Shown: one piece after another, positions 6,091 through 9,765 of the stretch
How positions within the stretch are numbered: the first letter of the stretch is position 1
Layout of the letters: the number at the start of each line of letters is the position of its first letter
From: an uncultured Eubacteriales bacterium
Lineage (GTDB): Bacteria; Bacillota; Clostridia; Oscillospirales; Butyricicoccaceae
Direction of reading: 5' to 3'
Assembly: GCA_934630445.1 (NCBI GenBank)
Contig: CAKTWY010000093.1
Coordinates: 1 to 9,765, forward strand
Length of the DNA: 9,765 nucleotides
Made by a program: the position numbers and the translations under genes
The notes under the pieces: model-generated
Told to the model about the DNA's origin: nothing
The model's input: only the letters and a program-made list of their open reading frames with translations
The model's database searches: none

Positions 6091-6909
6091 ATGGCAAGAA
6101 AGATCAAAGTACTCTGCATCGGCGCACATCCCGACGACTGTGACATCCGTGCGGGCGGCCTGACGGCAAAGCTCACGCGCGCCGGCCACGAAGTGATGTT
6201 TGTCTCCGCCACCGACGGCAGCGCAGGCCATCACGAGATGGACCGCGACGGCCTGCGCGCACGCCGCAGGGGCGAGGCGGACGCGGTCGAAAAACTGCTC
6301 GGCATCCGTTATCTGACGCTGGCAAATCTCGACGGCGATCTTGAGCCGACGCTCAAAAACCGCGAGGAGATGATCCGCATTATCCGCTCCTTCTCGCCTG
6401 ACGTCATTCTGACACACCGCCCGAACGACTACCATCCCGACCACAGGAGCACCGGTGTCCTCGTGCAGGACAGCTCCTTTACCCTGCTCGTTCCGCTGAT
6501 CGTTCCGGACACGCCGGCGATGCGCGAGGCGCCGTGCATCATGTTTATGTATGACCGCTTCAGCCGCCCGTATCCCTTCACGCCGGACGTGGCCGTTGCG
6601 ACCGACGAGGTGATTGATACCAAGATGGAAGCGCTCCTCTGCCACGAATCGCAGCTGCTCGAATGGCTGCCGTGGGTCGAGCACAAGTATGACATTCTGA
6701 ACGCCCCGTCGAAGGAAGAAGCGCGCCGCCTGGCCGCGGATTACCGCAGGCGCGACGACGCGCGTGTTGCCGATGAGTGCCGCGCGCTGCTGAAGAAAGA
6801 GTATGGCGACGAGCGCGGCGGCGCCGTCCAGTACGCAGAGGCGTTCGAGGTCAGCGAATACGGAAGCACGCTGTCGGACGAAGTGCGCGAAATTCTGCTC
6901 TCGCTCTGA
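6091..6909 (+). CDS. PIG-L/LmbE-family zinc deacetylase, copy 2
   Basis: 272-aa cytoplasmic enzyme, a tandem paralogue of the gene before it and collinear along its whole length. The same catalytic set is present: H13, D15, D16 in GAHPDDCD, H115 and H118 in YHPDHR, and CHESQ at 184-188. Differences from copy 1 cluster at residues 51-62 (DRDG against PAPA), 72-90, and 197-245, while the active-site segments and the block around residues 122-145 are nearly unchanged. That pattern suggests kept chemistry with altered substrate-contact or surface regions. It begins 59 nt after copy 1 and ends just before a 36-bp palindrome that probably terminates the operon. The substrate is unknown, probably an N-acetylated sugar or conjugate. 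Confidence 0.88.
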   Translation: MARKIKVLCIGAHPDDCDIRAGGLTAKLTRAGHEVMFVSATDGSAGHHEMDRDGLRARRRGEADAVEKLLGIRYLTLANLDGDLEPTLKNREEMIRIIRSFSPDVILTHRPNDYHPDHRSTGVLVQDSSFTLLVPLIVPDTPAMREAPCIMFMYDRFSRPYPFTPDVAVATDEVIDTKMEALLCHESQLLEWLPWVEHKYDILNAPSKEEARRLAADYRRRDDARVADECRALLKKEYGDERGGAVQYAEAFEVSEYGSTLSDEVREILLSL

Positions 6910-6917
6910 TGGATGCG

Positions 6918-6960
6918 CTCAGGCCTGCCGCGACATGTCGCGGCAGGCCTGAGATCATTT
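6918..6960 (+). terminator. 36-bp perfect palindrome, likely operon terminator
   Basis: Positions 6918-6953 form a perfect palindrome with 18-nt arms (left arm CTCAGGCCTGCCGCGACA), giving a very stable RNA stem 8 nt after the stop of the second PIG-L gene. The tail ATCATTT is a weak U tract, so termination efficiency is uncertain; the stem may also protect the 3' end. On the opposite strand no T tract follows. Confidence 0.65.
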
Positions 6961-7167
6961 AAAACGGGTTTCGAGACAAATCTGAAATAGGCGCTGGAGC
7001 CGATATATGAACCGGCAAATCAGCGGCTGCACTCCAAATGCTGCGCTGTGCATAGGGCGCCGGCATCTTTCGGCAAGCAGGAGTACGCGGTATGTTTTTT
7101 CTGTTCCATGCCTGCCCGCAGCACGGCACGCGAAATGGTCCAGGCTGCCAGATGTCACGCGCTGCCC
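6961..7167. other. Convergent intergenic region, no gene seen
   Basis: This lies between the ends of the PIG-L operon and the esterase gene. Only short open frames occur. The longest minus-strand one (GTG at 7158 to 6955, 67 codons) has an AAGGG near its start but no recognisable protein, and it is not called. No clear terminator for the esterase gene is visible. Confidence 0.5.
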
Positions 7168-8232
7168 TTACTTCAGATTGCGCCCGATAAAGCGCATGTA
7201 TGCAAGCCAGTCGCTGCGGCCCATAAAGTGGATGCCGTCACGCAGGTGATAGCTGATGCTTCCTTCAGAGAAGCTCTCCCCTGTCTGCGCTGGCTCACGG
7301 CTCCCTATATAGCCTTTTTTGCCCTGAACTTCCCACGCGTCCGAAGCCGCGACACACGCCAGCTGCTCCGAATACGGATCCGCCCACGCGTCCAGCGAAG
7401 CGCTGCCCACGGCAACAAAACGCGGCGCGATCGCAGCAAGCAGAAAATGCTGATCAAAGGGCCTTGCAACCTGTTTGTCCGCATATCTATGGCGGTTTTG
7501 GCAGAACCAGTAAGGGAAGCGAAGCGCCATCGTTGCGATGCTTTCGCACCCCTCGTGTTTTGTCTGCTCCAGTGCCGCGCCGCCGCAGCCGGAATCATTG
7601 GAAATGGCAAACCGGAAGCGTTTGTCCTGAGCGGCGCACCAGAGGGCCGTCTTGCCCAGGCGCGAGTGGCCTGCGATCGCTACATTGGACGCATCCACTT
7701 CTTCGCGCGTTTCAAGATAGTCGAGGATTCTGCTTGCTCCAAAGGCCCACATGCCGATTTTCCCCCATGCGGTGCTTTCCTCTCCGCGCGCATATTCCCC
7801 TGCAATGCCATTTTTCATATCGTCGTCATCGCTCGTGACATCCTGATAGCACACGGTTGCAAACGCAAAGCCGCTGTCGATGATTTCTTCGATCGGAAAA
7901 TACATGTCATAAGCGTCAGGGCGGAAATTGATCAGAATGATCAGCGGATTTTTGCGTCCGTTCTTCGGAACAAAAAACTTGATCGGAAAATGAAACACGC
8001 CCTTTTCCGTGTTGAAAGAGAGCCATATCTCTTCCAGCACCGCATGTCCGCTGCAGCATTCCTCTGCTCGCCTGACGACAGTGCCCGTGACCTGCTGCGG
8101 CTTTTCAGGCGAATAGCCGTATTCCTCGCGGCATAGAATGTCAATCAGTTCTTCTCTGCGTCTTTGCCAGTCGGCTGCGCTGACGACCTTTTCCCCATTG
8201 GAAAAGGTCAACAGTTCCGGTGTAAACTTCAT
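7168..8232 (-). CDS. Putative CE15-like (glucuronoyl) esterase, alpha/beta hydrolase, cytoplasmic
   Basis: 354-aa alpha/beta hydrolase resembling bacterial carbohydrate esterase family 15, which cleaves esters of 4-O-methyl-glucuronic acid such as lignin-xylan links. Seen: nucleophile elbow GHSRLGK with S190 and the CE15-typical Arg191, followed by SNDSGCGGAAL (211-221), HEGCES with E230 as candidate acid, FPYWFCQN (239-246), and YHLRDGIHF (328-336) with H335 as candidate catalytic His. The N-terminus (MKFTPELLTFSNG) has no signal peptide or lipobox, unusual for a family that mostly acts outside the cell, so an internalised uronic-acid ester may be the substrate. The start is supported by GGGAGG about 9 nt upstream. 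The gene is convergent with the PIG-L operon and has its own candidate promoter. The family call rests on motif recall; a related deacylase is possible. Confidence 0.78.
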   Translation of the reverse strand: MKFTPELLTFSNGEKVVSAADWQRRREELIDILCREEYGYSPEKPQQVTGTVVRRAEECCSGHAVLEEIWLSFNTEKGVFHFPIKFFVPKNGRKNPLIILINFRPDAYDMYFPIEEIIDSGFAFATVCYQDVTSDDDDMKNGIAGEYARGEESTAWGKIGMWAFGASRILDYLETREEVDASNVAIAGHSRLGKTALWCAAQDKRFRFAISNDSGCGGAALEQTKHEGCESIATMALRFPYWFCQNRHRYADKQVARPFDQHFLLAAIAPRFVAVGSASLDAWADPYSEQLACVAASDAWEVQGKKGYIGSREPAQTGESFSEGSISYHLRDGIHFMGRSDWLAYMRFIGRNLK

Positions 8233-8275
8233 GATGCTTCCTCCCGCCTCGCTGCAAAAATTTTATCTATCATCG

Positions 8276-8304
8276 ATCATAGCATAGGATATCATGCTTG
8301 TCTG
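8276..8304 (-). promoter_or_regulatory. Candidate promoter for the esterase gene
   Basis: On the minus strand: CAGACA (8304-8299, four of six -35 matches), a 17-nt spacer, and TATGAT (8281-8276, five of six) preceded by TGC, giving an extended -10. Predicted start is about 8269, leaving a leader of roughly 37 nt with the Shine-Dalgarno sequence before the ATG at 8232. It lies in the 79-nt gap after the flavoprotein gene. Confidence 0.55.
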
Positions 8305-8311
8305 CTTTTGT

Positions 8312-8938
8312 CTACTTTCGGTGGCCTGCATGAACAGTGAAAAATGCGGGATGCCCGGGGTGTTTTTCACCCGGCCATTCATCCCATGCCGTGATAAATT
8401 TTTCTGCGTCTGCACGCAGCGCGTCATGTGCCGCAAGGTCATCTCGCAGGGCGTTCAGTCCGCAATCCTGCGCGGAAATCAGAAGCACGCGCGGTGCTGC
8501 GCCCGCCTCTTTAAAAAGCGCGGCGGCAGTGTGCGCCAGTGCCGTGCCGCCATGCGCGCGGCATGCCACAAGGATCAGGCCCAGCCGATCATAAAAGGCC
8601 TTCTTTTCCGTGTCACGATGCAGATACGGGCCGATCCGCTCCAGAAACGTGTAAAACCGCGCCGGGAAGCGTCCGTCATATGCCGGAAGCGCGAAAAGAA
8701 CGCGCTGCGCCGCAAAAAGGCGCTCGCGCAGCGCTGCAAAATCATCTTCAAGCGTGCATGCCCGTCCCTTTGTACAGGCGTATTCACACGGCCCGCAGGG
8801 GCCGAAGGTATATGCGTTCAGATCGATCCGATCAATATTTTCCGCACCCTCGGCCAATGCGAGCACCTTGAGGAAGCGCGCGCAGTTTCCATCCATGCGT
8901 GCGCTGAAGGAGGCCGCGGCCCAAAGGGGTTGATTCAT
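8312..8938 (-). CDS. Flavodoxin-fold NAD(P)H-dependent FMN reductase / iron-sulfur flavoprotein-like
   Basis: 208-aa cytoplasmic protein of the NADPH-dependent FMN reductase (flavodoxin-like) group. The N-terminal FMN phosphate loop GSPRKxGNT is recognisable but worn (SFSARMDGNC, 10-19). A cysteine motif follows, C48-x2-C51-x3-C55-x5-C61, then LEDDF, matching the CxxCxxC...C..DDM pattern of iron-sulfur flavoprotein relatives. FALPAYDGRFPARFYTFLER is the usual central loop and helix. The likely role is electron transfer or reduction of a small molecule through bound FMN, possibly with a 4Fe-4S cluster; the partner is unknown. The start lacks a strong Shine-Dalgarno sequence, but the next in-frame Met (residue 15) would remove the FMN loop and has no better site. 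It is upstream of the esterase on the same strand, with a promoter candidate between them. Confidence 0.75.
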   Translation of the reverse strand: MNQPLWAAASFSARMDGNCARFLKVLALAEGAENIDRIDLNAYTFGPCGPCEYACTKGRACTLEDDFAALRERLFAAQRVLFALPAYDGRFPARFYTFLERIGPYLHRDTEKKAFYDRLGLILVACRAHGGTALAHTAAALFKEAGAAPRVLLISAQDCGLNALRDDLAAHDALRADAEKFITAWDEWPGEKHPGHPAFFTVHAGHRK

Positions 8939-8979
8939 GGCTCAGCATCTCACTTTCAGCCAGATTGAAAAGAGGCAAA

Positions 8980-9000
8980 GCCTGCCGCTTTCCGGCAGGC
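8980..9000. other. Hairpin in the divergent flavoprotein/PIG-L gap
   Basis: Arms 8980-8987 GCCTGCCG and 8993-9000 flank a 5-nt loop. Read on the minus strand the stem is followed by TTTGCCTCTTTTC, a loose U-rich tail like a weak intrinsic terminator, 41 nt before the flavoprotein start. Read on the plus strand it sits in the leader of the third PIG-L gene, 9 nt before its AGGGAG ribosome site. The GCCTGCCG/CGGCAGGC core also occurs in the palindrome at 6918-6953. No clear promoter for either flanking gene is visible in the gap 8939-9024. Confidence 0.5.
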
Positions 9001-9024
9001 GGGCTTGCGAAGGGAGCTTTCGTA

Positions 9025-9765
9025 ATGGATTTTGCCGCATTTCAGCATCTTTTAAAGCCGCCGGCGCTGAGTGATATCCGCCGCGCCCTGTTTATCCAGC
9101 CGCACCCGGATGACAATGAGATCGGCGCAGGCGGAACGATGGCGCGCCTTGTTCATGCCGGCGCAGAGGTCTTCGCCTTGACGGTAACGGACGACCGCTT
9201 CTGCGACGGGCCGGATTACAGCGGGCTTGAGACTGTCCGTCAGCGCGAAGCGCTTGCGGCATGTGCGGCGCTTGGTGTGCAGCATATCGCCTTCCTCGGT
9301 TTTTCCGACAAGACAGACGCCTCCATACGCGAGATTTCTCTGGCGATTCTTCCACATATCCGTGCGCTCAGGCCCGACGCCGTGTTCAGCTGCGATCCAG
9401 CACTGGAAAATGAATGTCACAGCGACCATATCAAGGTCGGGTATGCGGTGCGCTTTGCAGTAATGGACGCCACGTGCGATTTTTACCCGCCGCTCTCCGG
9501 CGGCGTCCGGCATGCGGACACGTGGCGCGTGCCAATATTGGGCCAATACTATACCGACCGGCCGAACACGCTCGTCGATATCTCGGATTTTTACGAGCAA
9601 AAGCGCACGGCCGTGCGCTGCCACGCCTCACAGAACCCGGAAGTTCTGCTGCGCATGCTTGATTTCTTAAACGAGTATGAACGCGAAGGCGTGTACTCCG
9701 CAGTGGCACGCATCAAGCTGCTGCGCAGCGTACACCGCCACTGTTTTACGCCCAAGGTCGGCGGC
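9025..9765 (+). CDS. PIG-L/LmbE-family deacetylase, third and divergent copy (3' truncated by window end)
   Basis: An open frame of 247 codons runs from ATG 9025 to the window edge without a stop; the gene is partial here. AGGGAG (9011-9016) lies 8 nt before the ATG. PIG-L features: QPHPDDNEIGAGG with H27, D29 and D30, then ENECHSDH with H132 and H135 as base/zinc residues by family homology, and the late motif KRTAVRCHASQ (192-202), which parallels CHESQ of copies 1 and 2. Apart from these motifs it differs widely from the tandem pair, has an extra 14 or so N-terminal residues, and keeps Glu (E32) where the pair has Asp, so it belongs to another branch and is not a recent duplicate. The substrate is unknown; no membrane segment is seen in the available part. 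Confidence 0.85.
   Translation, partial: MDFAAFQHLLKPPALSDIRRALFIQPHPDDNEIGAGGTMARLVHAGAEVFALTVTDDRFCDGPDYSGLETVRQREALAACAALGVQHIAFLGFSDKTDASIREISLAILPHIRALRPDAVFSCDPALENECHSDHIKVGYAVRFAVMDATCDFYPPLSGGVRHADTWRVPILGQYYTDRPNTLVDISDFYEQKRTAVRCHASQNPEVLLRMLDFLNEYEREGVYSAVARIKLLRSVHRHCFTPKVGG

Noticed and set aside
6955..7158. 67-codon minus-strand frame with GTG start just after the esterase stop
   Set aside because: An AAGGG lies near the start, but the protein shows no family or composition signal beyond chance.
7048..8136. 362-codon plus-strand open frame
   Set aside because: Antisense to the esterase, whose catalytic motifs and ribosome site are clear.
1..9765. CRISPR array, tRNA, rRNA, insertion sequence or phage attachment site
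   Set aside because: No regularly spaced repeats, tRNA cloverleaf, transposase motif or terminal inverted repeats were found by eye.

Overview
The window looks like chromosomal DNA of a GC-rich Gram-positive bacterium, most likely a Clostridia-type Bacillota. The reasons are strong AGGAGG-like ribosome binding sites, near-consensus sigma-A promoters, two sensor kinases of the YesM / His_kinase (PF06580) class, and a ROK regulator. No tRNA, rRNA, CRISPR array or insertion sequence was recognised. The organism assignment is inference from style, not from a marker gene.

Layout. At the left edge (1-162), a near-consensus minus-strand promoter, a 26-bp perfect palindrome just downstream of it, and a hairpin-rich leader point out of the window towards an unseen gene. 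Positions 178-3707 (minus) hold two overlapping 588-aa membrane sensor kinases. At 3743-3979, a perfect-consensus promoter with an AT-rich inverted repeat and a structured leader separates the kinases from a rightward unit (3980-6909). That unit is a ROK-family regulator followed by two tandem 272-aa PIG-L/LmbE deacetylase paralogues, and it ends in a 36-bp perfect palindrome. Positions 7168-8938 (minus) carry a putative CE15-like glucuronoyl esterase without a signal peptide and, upstream of it, a flavodoxin-fold oxidoreductase with a four-cysteine motif. At 9025 a third, divergent PIG-L gene starts rightwards and runs off the end.

Main discovery. The two kinases are degenerate in complementary ways. 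The upstream one (1941-3707) keeps the phospho-acceptor histidine (H387 in a DPHFLFN motif) but has lost all recognisable ATP-binding boxes. The downstream one (178-1944) has aspartate (D389) where the histidine should be but keeps most of the ATP site (N484, D516-G520, G567-T570). The start of the second overlaps the stop of the first in ATGA, which suggests coupled synthesis. The simplest reading is an obligate heterodimeric histidine kinase, in which one subunit supplies ATP catalysis and the other the phosphorylated histidine. No response regulator is in the window.

Working together (inference). The content suggests a carbohydrate or glycoconjugate programme: a two-subunit membrane sensor, a ROK regulator probably acting at the shared intergenic operator, de-N-acetylases, and an intracellular ester hydrolase. 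No transporter or glycoside hydrolase is visible, so the substrate is open.
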